Shown: one piece after another, positions 34,803-44,109 of the stretch
How positions within the stretch are numbered: the first letter of the stretch is position 1
Layout of the letters: each line of letters begins with the position of its first letter
NCBI GenBank assembly: GCA_963741565.1
Contig: CAVUIK010000019.1
Coordinates: 1-64,000 of the forward strand
Direction: 5' to 3'
Length of the DNA stretch: 64,000 nt
DNA from: Ga0077555 sp963741565
Lineage (GTDB): Bacteria > Pseudomonadota > Alphaproteobacteria > Rhizobiales > Hyphomicrobiaceae
Position numbers and translations under genes: made by a program
The notes under the pieces: generated by a model
The model's database searches: none
Seen by the model: the letters and a program-made list of their open reading frames with translations, nothing else
What the model was told of the DNA's origin: nothing

Positions 34803-35813
34803 CTACTGCGCGCGGAGTGCGGCGAGGCCTTCGGCGGTTGCTTCGGTGCGGTGACAGCGGACGTGATGCTCCGCCTTGAGCGTCACGGCATCGGGCGCCT
34901 TGGACCGGCAGATGTCGGTGGCGAGTGCACAGCGCGGTGCGTAAGCGCAGCCGGGCGGCAGGTTGGCGAGATCGGGCGGACTGCCGGGAATGGCTGGCAA
35001 CCGGTGGCCCGTCAGACGGCCACCGTGCGCGCGCGTCGAGAGCAAGCCGATCGTATAGGGATGGCGGGGTGTGCGGATCACGTCGCGCACCGGGCCGATC
35101 TCGACGATGCGGCCGGCATACATCACGGCGATCCGGTCGGCGACCTCGACACCGACCGAGATGTCGTGGGTGACGAAAATCATCGAGAGGCCGAGCTCGC
35201 GGCTAAGCTCTCGCAGCAGCAGCAGGATCTGAACCTGGACGGTGGCATCGAGCGCGGTCGTCGGCTCGTCGGCGAGCAGGATCTTTGGCCGGCTCGAGAG
35301 TGCGAGCGCAATCATCGCCCGCTGCCGCATGCCGCCCGACATCTCGTGCGGATAGTTGGCGAGGCGGCGCTCGGGGCTCGGGATGCGCACGCGCTCGAGC
35401 AGCTCGAGGGCACGTTTGCGCGCGTCGGCCTTCGAGATCGGCTCGTGCTGCAGGATCGCTTCGACGATCTGCTGGCCGATCGTATAGACGGGGTCCAGCG
35501 CCAGCATGGGCTCCTGGAAGATCATCGAGACCGTCTTGCCGCGAAAGTCGGTCAGAGCGCGGCCTTCAAGGGCCAGCACATCGATGCCGTCGGCACGAAT
35601 GCGGCCCTCGGTGCGCGATTTCCGGGGATTGTGGAGGCGCAGCACGGAGCGCAGCGTCACGCTCTTGCCGGAACCGGATTCGCCGAGCAGCGCGATCGTC
35701 TCGCCGCGCCGCAGTGAGAGATCGACGCCGTCGACAGCGCGTACCGGCTTCGGGCCGCCGGTGAACGTGACGGTGAGGCCCTGGATGTCGAGGATGGCAT
35801 CGGAGGCGGTCAT
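34803..35813 (-). CDS. Peptide/nickel-type ABC transporter ATP-binding protein (OppD/DppD)
   Basis: A 336-residue ATPase. Walker A is GESGSGKS (ALLGESGSGKSVTLRSVLRL), the Q-loop reads IFQEPMLALDPV, the signature NYPHEMSGGMRQRAMIALAL, Walker B ILLADEPTTALD, and the switch His is in VTHD. The C-terminal oligopeptide-type extension has GCAYAPRCALATDIC with its Cys residues. ATG at 35813 overlaps the stop of the OppF-type gene by 4 bases. Together with OppF it powers the two permeases encoded upstream. The real start excludes an upstream extension that runs inside OppF. Confidence 0.93.
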   Translation of the reverse strand: MTASDAILDIQGLTVTFTGGPKPVRAVDGVDLSLRRGETIALLGESGSGKSVTLRSVLRLHNPRKSRTEGRIRADGIDVLALEGRALTDFRGKTVSMIFQEPMLALDPVYTIGQQIVEAILQHEPISKADARKRALELLERVRIPSPERRLANYPHEMSGGMRQRAMIALALSSRPKILLADEPTTALDATVQVQILLLLRELSRELGLSMIFVTHDISVGVEVADRIAVMYAGRIVEIGPVRDVIRTPRHPYTIGLLSTRAHGGRLTGHRLPAIPGSPPDLANLPPGCAYAPRCALATDICRSKAPDAVTLKAEHHVRCHRTEATAEGLAALRAQ

Positions 35814-36862
35814 CGCGCGGCCTCCGCAAGCATCTGTTTGGCGCGGCTGTGGCCGGACGCCCGGTCCGCCAAATGACAGGCTGCTGCGTGATTCTGGCCG
35901 GTTGCAGCGAGGTCCGGCACCTTGGCTTGGCACACACTTTCGGCAAAGCTGCAGCGGGGGTGGAAGCGGCAGCCGGCCGGCGGGTCGATGGGGTTGGGCG
36001 GGTCGCCGGCGAGCGGCGCCGTCTCGGTGCGCCGATCAGGGTCCATTGACAGCAGGGAGCCGAGGAGCGCGCCCGTATAGGGATGCCGACTGGCGGAGTA
36101 GAGCGCCTCGGTCGGGCCGATCTCGGCAATGCGGCCGAGATACATGACCATCACACGATTGGCCATGAAGCGCACAACCTCGAGATCGTGACTGATGAAG
36201 ATGTAGGTGAGGCCGAAGTCCCGCTTCAGGTCGAGCAGTAGATTGAGCACCTGTGCCTCGACTGATTTGTCGAGGGCGGAGACGGCCTCGTCGAGCAGCA
36301 GCAGCTTGGGCTCGAGGGCGAGCGCGCGGGCAATATTGACGCGCTGGCGCTGGCCGCCGGACAGCTCGTGCGGATAGCGCCCGGCAAAGCGCAACGGATC
36401 GAGCCCGACGCGGTCGAGCAGGCGGCGCGCCCGCTGGATCGCCTCACCGCTGGCAAGCCCGTGAACCGCTGGTCCGTAGGCGATCGAGGCTTCGATGGTC
36501 ATGCGGGGATTGAGCGAGGCGTAACTGTCCTGGAACACCATTTGGACCTGGCGGCGATAGGCCTTCATCGGCAACTCGCGGGAGCCTGCGGCCTTGCCCG
36601 CGAACCGAACGGTGCCGGCGTCGGGGGCGATCAGATGCATGATGAGGCGTGCGGTGGTGGATTTACCGCAACCGGATTCGCCGACAATGCCGAGCGTTTC
36701 GCCGGCTTCAACTGCAAACGAAATATCGTCGACAGCCCGCACCACGCCGCCGGCGCGCCCGAACAGGCCCGATTGAATCGGGAAATGTTTCACGAGGCCG
36801 GCGACGTCGAGCAACGGCGAGGCAGGCGTCGTGCCGGTGGCTGGGTGCTGTTCGGTTTCCAT
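35810..36862 (-). CDS. Peptide/nickel-type ABC transporter ATP-binding protein (OppF/DppF)
   Basis: A 350-residue ATPase. It begins with LLDVAGLVKHFPIQSGLFGR, typical of OppF. Walker A is GESGCGKS, the Q-loop VFQDSYASLNPRMT, the signature YPHELSGGQRQRVNIARALA, Walker B LLLLDEAVSALD, and the switch region FISHDLEVV. The C-terminal extension has GCRFHPRCSFAESVC. The usual Walker B Glu is present (DEAVSALD). It follows the DppC-type permease by 13 bp. Confidence 0.93.
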   Translation of the reverse strand: METEQHPATGTTPASPLLDVAGLVKHFPIQSGLFGRAGGVVRAVDDISFAVEAGETLGIVGESGCGKSTTARLIMHLIAPDAGTVRFAGKAAGSRELPMKAYRRQVQMVFQDSYASLNPRMTIEASIAYGPAVHGLASGEAIQRARRLLDRVGLDPLRFAGRYPHELSGGQRQRVNIARALALEPKLLLLDEAVSALDKSVEAQVLNLLLDLKRDFGLTYIFISHDLEVVRFMANRVMVMYLGRIAEIGPTEALYSASRHPYTGALLGSLLSMDPDRRTETAPLAGDPPNPIDPPAGCRFHPRCSFAESVCQAKVPDLAATGQNHAAACHLADRASGHSRAKQMLAEAAR

Positions 36863-36875
36863 GGCGGCGGTTCTC

Positions 36876-37760
36876 TCAGTCCTTGATGTCCATTGCCGAG
36901 CGCAGGCCGTCGGTCAGCAGATTGAAGGAGATCGAGGTCAGGAAAATCATGACGCCGGGAAGTGCGCATAGCAGCGGCTGGGTGTACATCGCGGTGCGCA
37001 GCGTGTTGAGCATCAGGCCCCATTCCGGCTCGGGCGGCTTGACGCCGAGACCAAGGAACGAGAGCCCGGATGCGAGGATCATGGAGACCGCGATCAGGCT
37101 CATGCCGTAGACGAAGATCGGGCCGAGCACGTTTCCGAGCACGTGATGGCGGATGATCGAGAACGAGCTGGCGCCGCTGGCGCGGGCCGCCTCGACGAAG
37201 TCGCGGGTGCGCACGCTGGTCGTCACGCTTTCGGCGACCCGCGCGATCGGGGGCACGAACACCACGGTCAGCGAGATGAGGCCATTGGCGATGCCAGCGC
37301 CGAGTGCGCCGGAGAGTGCGATCGCGAGTAGAACGGACGGAAACGCGAAAAAGACGTCGATCGTGCGCATCAGGATCGTATTGACCCAGCCGCCGACGTA
37401 GCCGGCCGTGATGCCGATCGCCGCGCCGATGACGAGAGCCAGGAACACAGGCGTCACGCCCATGAACAGCGAGAGGCGGGCGCCGTAGATGAGCCGCGAG
37501 AGCATGTCGCGGCCAAGGTCGTCGGTGCCGAGCGGATAGCCATCGGTTCCAGGCGGGCGCAGGCGGCGCAGCGTGATGCCCTTGTAGGGATCTTGCGGCG
37601 CGATCCAGGGCGCGAACACGGCCATCAGAACGAGCGCGAGGATGACGATCAGCGCGGCCATGGCCACGGGATCGCGACGGAAGCGCCGCCACACCGTCTG
37701 CCAGTAGGCGGGCGAGCGGATCATGTCGGGGCTGGTTCCAGCGGTTGTGGTGCTTTGCAT
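36876..37760 (-). CDS. Peptide/nickel-type ABC transporter permease (DppC)
   Basis: A 294-residue inner-membrane permease. After a short cytoplasmic start it has the OppC-type N-terminal segment (MAALIVILALVLMAVFAPWI), the extracytoplasmic loop with GTDDLGRDMLSRLIYGARLS, and the binding-protein-dependent transport signature EAARASGASSFSIIRHHVLG that contacts the ATPases. About six membrane spans are expected. The stop of the DppB gene lies 4 bp upstream. Confidence 0.93.
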   Translation of the reverse strand: MQSTTTAGTSPDMIRSPAYWQTVWRRFRRDPVAMAALIVILALVLMAVFAPWIAPQDPYKGITLRRLRPPGTDGYPLGTDDLGRDMLSRLIYGARLSLFMGVTPVFLALVIGAAIGITAGYVGGWVNTILMRTIDVFFAFPSVLLAIALSGALGAGIANGLISLTVVFVPPIARVAESVTTSVRTRDFVEAARASGASSFSIIRHHVLGNVLGPIFVYGMSLIAVSMILASGLSFLGLGVKPPEPEWGLMLNTLRTAMYTQPLLCALPGVMIFLTSISFNLLTDGLRSAMDIKD

Positions 37761-37764
37761 GGCC

Positions 37765-38718
37765 TCAGCTCCGCATCACGCGGGGATCGAGCGCCGTCTG
37801 CAGCACGTCGACGGCAACATTGAGCACCACGAAGAACATCGCCAGCACCAGGATTGTGCCTTGCAGCAGCGGCAAGTCGCGCTGGAAGATGGCATCATTG
37901 AGCAGCAGCCCAGTGCCCGGCCACGCGAACACGGTCTCGATCAGAATGGAGCCGCCGAGCAGGTAGCCGAGTTGAATGCCCATGACCGCCAGCGCAGTCG
38001 GCGCCACGTTTTTCACGACGTGGCGGAAAATGCCGAATTCCGAGAGCCCCTTGGCCCGCAGCCCCGCCATGAACTCCTGCGTCAGCAATTCCGCCACCAG
38101 TGCCCGAACGGTTCGGGCGATGATGCCCATCGGAATGACGGACATCGTAATCGCGGGCAGGATCAAGTGGCGGACATGCACCCAGTCCCATTTCCAGTCC
38201 TCGGAACCGCCGGGGCCGGCGCCGGTCGGCGGCAGCCAGCCGAGGGTCGCTGCGAACACGATGACCAGCACCATACCGAGCCAGTAGTGCGGAACCGACA
38301 CGCCGATCACGGATATGGCCGAGGCGAGCTTGTCGATCCAGGTGTCGCGGAAATAGCCGGCGACAAAGCCGAACAGCGTGCCGAGCAGGAAGCCGATCGC
38401 CGTCGCCAGCGCCGACAGCATCAGCGTGTTCGAGACGGCCTTGGCGACTTCGAGAACCACGGGCCGGCTGGTCCGGATCGAGGTGCCAAGATCACCTTGG
38501 ATGGCGCGCCACAGCCACTTGGCGAATTGCTCCCAGTAGGGCCGGTCGAAGCCATAGAGCACGAGCAACTGCTGGCGCAACAACTCCGAGGCGTCGGGGG
38601 GCAGCACCGATACCAGCGGATCGCCCGGCGCCAGGTGCACAAGCATGAAGCACACCAGGGCGACGCCGAGCATGATCGGCAGCGTATAGACAATTCGCTT
38701 GGCAACATAGACGAGCAT
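37765..38718 (-). CDS. Peptide/nickel-type ABC transporter permease (DppB)
   Basis: A 317-residue inner-membrane permease that starts with the standard VYVAKRIVYTLPIMLGVALV and FMLVHLAPGDPLV. It has the EAA-type signature LRAKGLSEFGIFRHVVKNVA, and GYLLGGSILIETVFAWPGTG near the C-terminus. It is the first gene of a four-gene unit (permease, permease, ATPase, ATPase). A periplasmic solute-binding protein, normally part of such operons, is not found on either side within the window. The start at 38718 fits the conserved first span; the frame extends further upstream without protein character. Confidence 0.93.
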   Translation of the reverse strand: MLVYVAKRIVYTLPIMLGVALVCFMLVHLAPGDPLVSVLPPDASELLRQQLLVLYGFDRPYWEQFAKWLWRAIQGDLGTSIRTSRPVVLEVAKAVSNTLMLSALATAIGFLLGTLFGFVAGYFRDTWIDKLASAISVIGVSVPHYWLGMVLVIVFAATLGWLPPTGAGPGGSEDWKWDWVHVRHLILPAITMSVIPMGIIARTVRALVAELLTQEFMAGLRAKGLSEFGIFRHVVKNVAPTALAVMGIQLGYLLGGSILIETVFAWPGTGLLLNDAIFQRDLPLLQGTILVLAMFFVVLNVAVDVLQTALDPRVMRS

Positions 38719-38947
38719 CGAGAGGCGATCCTGCCCGTCACTACGGGGATAAGGTGGGTTGAGAGCTACTGTATAGACCGTGCGGCATCCGTGCATAGGC
38801 GAATGATCGGGCAATTGCACCGGGCAGGTGCGCAAGCATCGGGCATGGGGTCCGGGCAATGAGATGGCTACTGATCGACGCGACTACAATGCCGGTGGTG
38901 GCGGCGTCATCGTCGCTTTTGGGGAGCCGTCATGACTGCCGGCGGGG

Positions 38948-39862
38948 TTACTCCGCGGCGTCGCGCTTCGGGGCCTTCGCGGATTTGGCGGCGGGTTCGC
39001 GGAACGCGGTGCGGCGCGCGTCCCATTCGGCGGCGCCGAAGCGGGCGAACGTTTTCGCAGGGCCGCCCTTTGCGCTGTAGGGCTGCGACAGCAACCCCGT
39101 CTCTTTCACCTCGGCAAGCATCTTGTCGCAAAGCCCGATGATCGAGGCGAGCAGCATGCCCGGCAGGATCGCGATTTTGTAGCCGAGCTGTTCGGCATCG
39201 GCGAGCTTGATGGCGGGCGTCTTGCCGCCGAGCACGACGTTGAGCAGGCAGGGCGCCTTGACCAGCTTCGGCACCTGCGCAACTTCCTCGAGCGTCTGCG
39301 GGGCCTCGACGAAGATGACGTCGGCGCCGGCATCGGCGGCGGCGTTGGCGCGCCGGATGGCCTCGTCGAAACCGGCGACGGCGCGGCTGTCGGTGCGCGC
39401 GATGATCAGAAAATCTTTGGACTTCTTGGCCGCGACGGCCGCGCGGATCTTGGCGACATAGTCCTCAAGGCTGACCAGCTCCTTGTCGTCGAGGTGCCCG
39501 CATTTCTTCGGGAACACCTGGTCCTCGATGTGGATCGCCGAAACGCCGGCGCGCTCGAACTCCTGCACGGTGCGGTAGGCGTTGAGCTCGTTGCCGTAGC
39601 CGGTGTCGCTGTCGGAGACGAGCGGGACCGAGATACAACTGGTGATGCGGCGCGCATTGGCAACCATCTCGGACATGGTGACGAGGCCGTAGTCGGGGAG
39701 ACCGTGCGCGGCGGAGGTGCCGGCCCCGGTCATGTAGACGCAGTCGTAGCCGGCCTGCTCGATCAAGCGTGCGGTGATGCAGTCGTAAGCGCCGGGCGCC
39801 ACCAGCATGGACTGGCCCTTGATCATCTCACTGAGCTTTTTCTGCGCCATTGCCATCTCCAT
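38948..39862 (-). CDS. Isocitrate lyase / PEP mutase superfamily protein
   Basis: A 304-residue TIM-barrel enzyme. MLVAPGAYDCITARLIEQAG, VSDSDTGYGN (metal-binding Asp pair), IEDQVFPKKCGHL (the catalytic KKCGH loop seen in isocitrate and methylisocitrate lyases) and IIARTDSRAV are diagnostic. Single-domain members include oxaloacetate decarboxylase, methylisocitrate lyase and dimethylmalate lyase; the sequence does not decide between them. The last 15-20 residues are a Lys/Ala-rich tail. It lies 229 bp upstream of the ABC operon in the same direction, possibly separately transcribed. Confidence 0.88.
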   Translation of the reverse strand: MEMAMAQKKLSEMIKGQSMLVAPGAYDCITARLIEQAGYDCVYMTGAGTSAAHGLPDYGLVTMSEMVANARRITSCISVPLVSDSDTGYGNELNAYRTVQEFERAGVSAIHIEDQVFPKKCGHLDDKELVSLEDYVAKIRAAVAAKKSKDFLIIARTDSRAVAGFDEAIRRANAAADAGADVIFVEAPQTLEEVAQVPKLVKAPCLLNVVLGGKTPAIKLADAEQLGYKIAILPGMLLASIIGLCDKMLAEVKETGLLSQPYSAKGGPAKTFARFGAAEWDARRTAFREPAAKSAKAPKRDAAE

Positions 39863-40168
39863 CCGCCGACCGTTCTGGCCCGACGATAGTGCGGGCCTCC
39901 GATTGCGGCAAGCGGGCGAGGGGAATAGCCCGGCATGGCTCGATCTTGGGTCAATTGGCGGTCGACGCTCCGCAGTACGCCGACACGTGGAGCGTTATCG
40001 AGGCCGCCGATGCTGTCGCGCGCATGGTCTCACAGGACGCCACCGCAGGGTTGGTCCCGGACCTACCCGCACAAGACCGCTGTGCAGCATCGACCCAGGC
40101 TGTGAAGACCTGTGTGCAAGCGGGCCGGAGGGCGTGACCCTGGGCGCGGGGCGCGGTATCACCCGCCC
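39863..40168. other. 306-bp intergenic region where a sugar kinase gene would be expected
   Basis: No gene can be supported. In many alphaproteobacteria the amgK kinase gene (and tsaE) precedes the murU-like nucleotidyltransferase, but nothing kinase-like is seen on either strand here. A plus-strand stretch reads LAVDAPQYADTWSVIEAADA, which I could not assign. Confidence 0.4.
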
Positions 40169-40930
40169 ATGACCTCTACAACTGAGTCTGGCGAGCCTGC
40201 GCGGCCGGGGCGGATCGAGACGGCGATGGTTCTGGCGGCCGGACTTGGCACGCGGATGCGACCGCTGACGGATGCGGTGCCCAAGCCACTGGTGCGGCTC
40301 GCCGGCCGCCCGCTGATCGATCACGTGCTGGACCGGCTGGCGGCGGCGGGCGTCCAGCAGGCGGTGGTCAATGTTCATTATCTCGCGGACCAGATCGAGG
40401 CGCACGCGGGCGCGCGCCGGCAACCGCCCGCGATCCGCATTTCGGATGAGCGGGGCGTGCTGCTCGACACCGGCGGCGGCGTGAAGCGCGCCCTGCCGTT
40501 GCTCGGCGACGCGCCGTTCCTGGTGCACAACTCGGATTCGGTTTGGATCGAAGCGGGCGTCAGCAACATCGCGCGGCTGATCGCGGCGTGGGACGCGGCG
40601 CGCATGGATTGCCTGATGCTGCTCGCCGATCGCGCGACGTCACTCGGCTACGACGGGCCGGGCGATTTCCACCGGGCCGCGGACGGGCGGCTCCGGCGCC
40701 GCGAAGGCGCCGCAACGGCGCCTTATGTTTTCGCCGGGGTGTCGATTATGACGCCGGGCCTGCTGGCGGATACGCCGGCGGGCGCGTTCTCGCTCAATCG
40801 GGTGTGGGACCCGGCGCTGGCTGGGGGCCGCGTGCGCGGCATCGTCCTCGACGGCACATGGATGCATGTCGGCGATCCAACAGCGCTTGCCGACGCCGAG
40901 CGGCGGATCGGCGAACAGACCCAGGTTTGA
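40169..40930 (+). CDS. murU: Nucleotidyltransferase, MurNAc-1-phosphate uridylyltransferase (MurU) type
   Basis: A 253-residue nucleotidyltransferase. MVLAAGLGTRMRPLTDAVPK with PLVRLAGRPLIDHVLDRL is the classic NTP-binding start, HNSDSVW the metal-binding acidic motif, and GTWMHVGDPTALADAERRIG the end. In alphaproteobacteria this gene, next to addB, is the MurU-type uridylyltransferase that recycles MurNAc-1-phosphate into UDP-MurNAc, although it is often annotated just as a nucleotidyltransferase. ATG at 40169 begins MTSTTESGEP; a longer frame upstream looks non-coding. addB starts 14 bp downstream. Confidence 0.82.
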   Translation: MTSTTESGEPARPGRIETAMVLAAGLGTRMRPLTDAVPKPLVRLAGRPLIDHVLDRLAAAGVQQAVVNVHYLADQIEAHAGARRQPPAIRISDERGVLLDTGGGVKRALPLLGDAPFLVHNSDSVWIEAGVSNIARLIAAWDAARMDCLMLLADRATSLGYDGPGDFHRAADGRLRRREGAATAPYVFAGVSIMTPGLLADTPAGAFSLNRVWDPALAGGRVRGIVLDGTWMHVGDPTALADAERRIGEQTQV

Positions 40931-40944
40931 CGAGGGAGGCCTGC

Positions 40945-43900
40945 GTGGCCGAGACGATTGTGAGGGCGCCAGCCCTGCCGAACATTTTCACGGTGCCGCC
41001 AGGGCGCCCGTTTCTCGATGCGCTGGCCGAGGCGATCCTCGCCGGCAGCCTGCCGGCCGACGGCGGCCCGAAGCTGGATCTGCTGGATCTGCCGGCGATG
41101 ACCATCCTGCTGCCGACGCGGCGCGCGACACGGGCGCTGCAGGACGCGTTCCTGCGTGCCTCGGGTGGCCGTGCGCTGCTGCTCCCGGCGATGCGCCCGA
41201 TTGCCGAGGGCCAGGAGGATCTGGGCCTCATCGAGAGCTTCAGCGCGCTGGCGCCGGTCAGTGCCGACGAGGCCGATATTCCGCCGGCCGTCGATGCGCT
41301 CGAGCGGCGTCTGGTGCTGACCCGCCTGGTGCTGGCGTGGTCGGCCGCGATCGCGCGTCCAGGTGGCGAACGCGGCAAGCTGGCGCCGGCAGCGCCGATG
41401 CCATCGGGGGGCGCGACGCCGGCGCAGGCTGCGCGACTGGCGGCCGAGCTTGCGAGCCTGATGGACGCCGTCGCCACCGAGGACGTGTCGCTGGCCAAGC
41501 TTCGCGATCTCGTCCCCGACGAGCTGTCGGAGCATTGGCAGCAGACACTGGAGTTCCTGAAGATCGTCACCGAGTACTGGCCGGTGCATCTGCAGGAGCG
41601 CGGGTTCCTTGGGCCCGCCGAGCGGCGCAATCGCCTGATCCGTGCCGAAGCGCGGCGGCTGGCGGCGGCACCTTTGACAGCACCGATGATCGTCGCGGGC
41701 GTTACCGGCTCGATTCCGGCAACCGCCGAACTGATGCAGGCGATCGCCGGCCAGGCGCTGGGTGCGATCGTGCTGCCCGCACTCGACCAGACGCTCGACG
41801 ACGCGAGCTTCGACGGCCTGGTTGCGAACGCGCATCACGAGCATCCGCAGTACGGTTTTCGCACTCTGCTGGCGCGGCTCGGAATTGCACGCGGCGACGT
41901 GCGCGCGTTGGCCGGTGCAGCGCTGCCGCCGGCGCGGCGCCTGCGCAACCGGATCGTGACCGAAGCGCTGCGGCCCTCCGGCTCGATGTCGGAATGGCGC
42001 CAGTTCGTCGCCGCGGCCGATACCGCGGAGATGACCGCTGGCCTCGCCGGCATGAGCCTGATCGAAACGCCGTCGGCGCAGGACGAAGCGGAAGCGGTGG
42101 CGCTGATCCTGCGCGAAGCGGCGGAGACGCCGGGGCGAACCGCGGCGCTGGTGTCGCCGGATCGTCTGCTGGCGCGCCGGGTCGCGATCCGGCTGGAGAG
42201 CTGGGGCATTCGCGTCGACGATTCGGCGGGCCGTCCCTTCGCCAAGACGATGCCGGGCGCGTTCCTCGATCTGGTCGCCAACGCCTGGCAGTCGGAGTTC
42301 GCGCCGAAGGATCTGATGGCGCTGTTGAAGCACCCGATGACGCGGCTCGGGCTGGCGGCGGGCGTCGTGCGCCGAGCGGCGCGGATCCTCGAGATCGCGG
42401 CGTTCCGCACCTCTTACTACGGCCGCGGCCTCGCCGGCGTCGAAGCGGCGGTGGAGCGGGCGGCGACCGAACTGGCGGCGCGCCAGCGGCGCGGGGCTGC
42501 GGTGCGCAATCTGGGCCAAGCGGATTGGACGGCGGTGCGCGATCTCGTGCTGCGCCTGCAGGCGGCGTTCGCGCCTCTCGTCGCGCTGGGGCCGGACGAT
42601 GTGGCTCGGCCGTTGGCGCCGATCGCGGCCGCCCATGTCGCCGCCGCCGAGGCGATCGCGCGCCTCGCCGATGCCACGGACGACGAGCCCTCGCCGCTCT
42701 GGGATGGCGAAGCCGGCGAGGCTGCTGCAACCCTTTTCGCGCGGTTGATGGACCCAGCGCTGCCGGCGCCCGAGATCACCGCGGCCGACTATCCGGATTT
42801 CTACCGGACGCTGATCGGCTCGGAAAACGTGCGCTCGCGCGTGCCGGTGCATCCGCGGCTGCATATCTGGGGACCGTACGAGGCGCGCCTGCAGCAGACC
42901 GATGTGATGGTGCTGGGCTCGCTCAACGAGGGAACGTGGCCGAAGGCGGCCGACCCCGGCGCGTGGCTCAATCGGTCGATGCGCAAGGAGCTTGGCCTGC
43001 CGGCGCCGGAAGAAGAGACAGGGCGCGCGGCGCATGACCTGGCGACGTTGCTCGGTGCCGAGACGGTTTACCTGACGCGCGCCAACAAGGTCGAGGGCGT
43101 GCCGACGGTACCCTCGCGCTGGCTGCTGCGGCTCGAGGCGCTGCTGACCGGTTTGAAGCTGACCGGTGCGCTCGCGCCGGAAGCGCCGTGGGTCGCCTGG
43201 GCGCGAGCGCGCGACCGCGTCGAGGTGCAGCGCCGGATCACGCCGCCGCGCCCGACCCCACCGCTCGATCTGCGGCCGCGCCGCGCTTCGGTTTCCGACG
43301 TCGAGACCTGGATTGCCAACCCCTACGCGATCTATGCGCGCCATATCCTGCGGCTCGAAGCCTTGCCGCTGCTCGGCGCGGAGCCCGGGCCCTCCGAGAA
43401 GGGCCAGATCGTGCACGCCGCGCTGTCGCGCTTCACGACCCAGTTTCCCGATACGTTGCCGGCCGACATCACGGCGGCCTTCATGGTGATCGCAGAGGAC
43501 GTTGTCGCCGAGCTTGGCCGCGAACCACGGGTCCGCGCGTTCTGGCTGCCACGCATGGCGCGGTTCGCCGAGTGGTTTGCGGCCACCGAGCCCGCGCGCC
43601 GCAAGGGCGTCGTCACGCTGCTGGCCGAGGTCGATGGCTCGCATGTACTGGCCGGACCCGGCGGTCCGTTCACGCTGCGCGCGCGCGCCGACCGCATCGA
43701 TCGCAGTGCCGCCGGCGTTGTCATCACCGACTACAAGACGGGACAGATCCCGCCCGATGCGGCGGTCCGCTCGGGCCAGGCGCCGCAGCTGCCGCTCGAA
43801 GCCGCGATGGCGGCGGCGGGCGCGTTCGTCGGGCTCGCGGGCGAGACCGTGACGGGGTTGCGCTACATTCGCGCGACCGGCGCCGAGCCGCCAGGCGAGG

Positions 43901-44109
43901 AGAAAGAGCCGAAGCTCAAGGGCCAAACTGTCGCCGAGGTGGCGGCCGAGGCCGTGCGCGGTCTCGAACGGCTGATTGCCGACTATGACGATCCCGCGAT
44001 GGGCTATCGCGCGATGCGCCGCCGCCACTTCAACTATGACTACGACGACTATGCCCATCTCGCCCGTGTCGGCGAGTGGACGGCGACCGACGACGGGGAG
44101 GCGGCGTAA
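40945..44109 (+). CDS. addB: Double-strand break repair protein AddB
   Basis: A 1054-residue subunit of the AddAB helicase-nuclease, which resects double-strand breaks for RecA loading. The alphaproteobacterial AddB start is visible (NIFTVPPGRPFLDALAEAIL, TILLPTRRATRALQDAFLRA). GSIPATAELMQAIAG and VMVLGSLNEGTWPKAADPGA lie in the inactive helicase core, and the C-terminal RecB-like nuclease has LRARADRIDRSAAGVVITDY followed by KTGQIPP. GTG at 40945 with gaggga upstream is the best start; the earlier frame lies inside murU. The stop TAA overlaps the ATG of addA by one base. Confidence 0.94.
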   Translation: MAETIVRAPALPNIFTVPPGRPFLDALAEAILAGSLPADGGPKLDLLDLPAMTILLPTRRATRALQDAFLRASGGRALLLPAMRPIAEGQEDLGLIESFSALAPVSADEADIPPAVDALERRLVLTRLVLAWSAAIARPGGERGKLAPAAPMPSGGATPAQAARLAAELASLMDAVATEDVSLAKLRDLVPDELSEHWQQTLEFLKIVTEYWPVHLQERGFLGPAERRNRLIRAEARRLAAAPLTAPMIVAGVTGSIPATAELMQAIAGQALGAIVLPALDQTLDDASFDGLVANAHHEHPQYGFRTLLARLGIARGDVRALAGAALPPARRLRNRIVTEALRPSGSMSEWRQFVAAADTAEMTAGLAGMSLIETPSAQDEAEAVALILREAAETPGRTAALVSPDRLLARRVAIRLESWGIRVDDSAGRPFAKTMPGAFLDLVANAWQSEFAPKDLMALLKHPMTRLGLAAGVVRRAARILEIAAFRTSYYGRGLAGVEAAVERAATELAARQRRGAAVRNLGQADWTAVRDLVLRLQAAFAPLVALGPDDVARPLAPIAAAHVAAAEAIARLADATDDEPSPLWDGEAGEAAATLFARLMDPALPAPEITAADYPDFYRTLIGSENVRSRVPVHPRLHIWGPYEARLQQTDVMVLGSLNEGTWPKAADPGAWLNRSMRKELGLPAPEEETGRAAHDLATLLGAETVYLTRANKVEGVPTVPSRWLLRLEALLTGLKLTGALAPEAPWVAWARARDRVEVQRRITPPRPTPPLDLRPRRASVSDVETWIANPYAIYARHILRLEALPLLGAEPGPSEKGQIVHAALSRFTTQFPDTLPADITAAFMVIAEDVVAELGREPRVRAFWLPRMARFAEWFAATEPARRKGVVTLLAEVDGSHVLAGPGGPFTLRARADRIDRSAAGVVITDYKTGQIPPDAAVRSGQAPQLPLEAAMAAAGAFVGLAGETVTGLRYIRATGAEPPGEEKEPKLKGQTVAEVAAEAVRGLERLIADYDDPAMGYRAMRRRHFNYDYDDYAHLARVGEWTATDDGEAA

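Noticed and set aside
33924..35717. 597-residue frame continuing from the racemase into the region opposite the ABC ATPase
   Set aside because: After about 34605 it is antisense to the OppD-type gene and no longer resembles the racemase; the real continuation is in the neighbouring frame.
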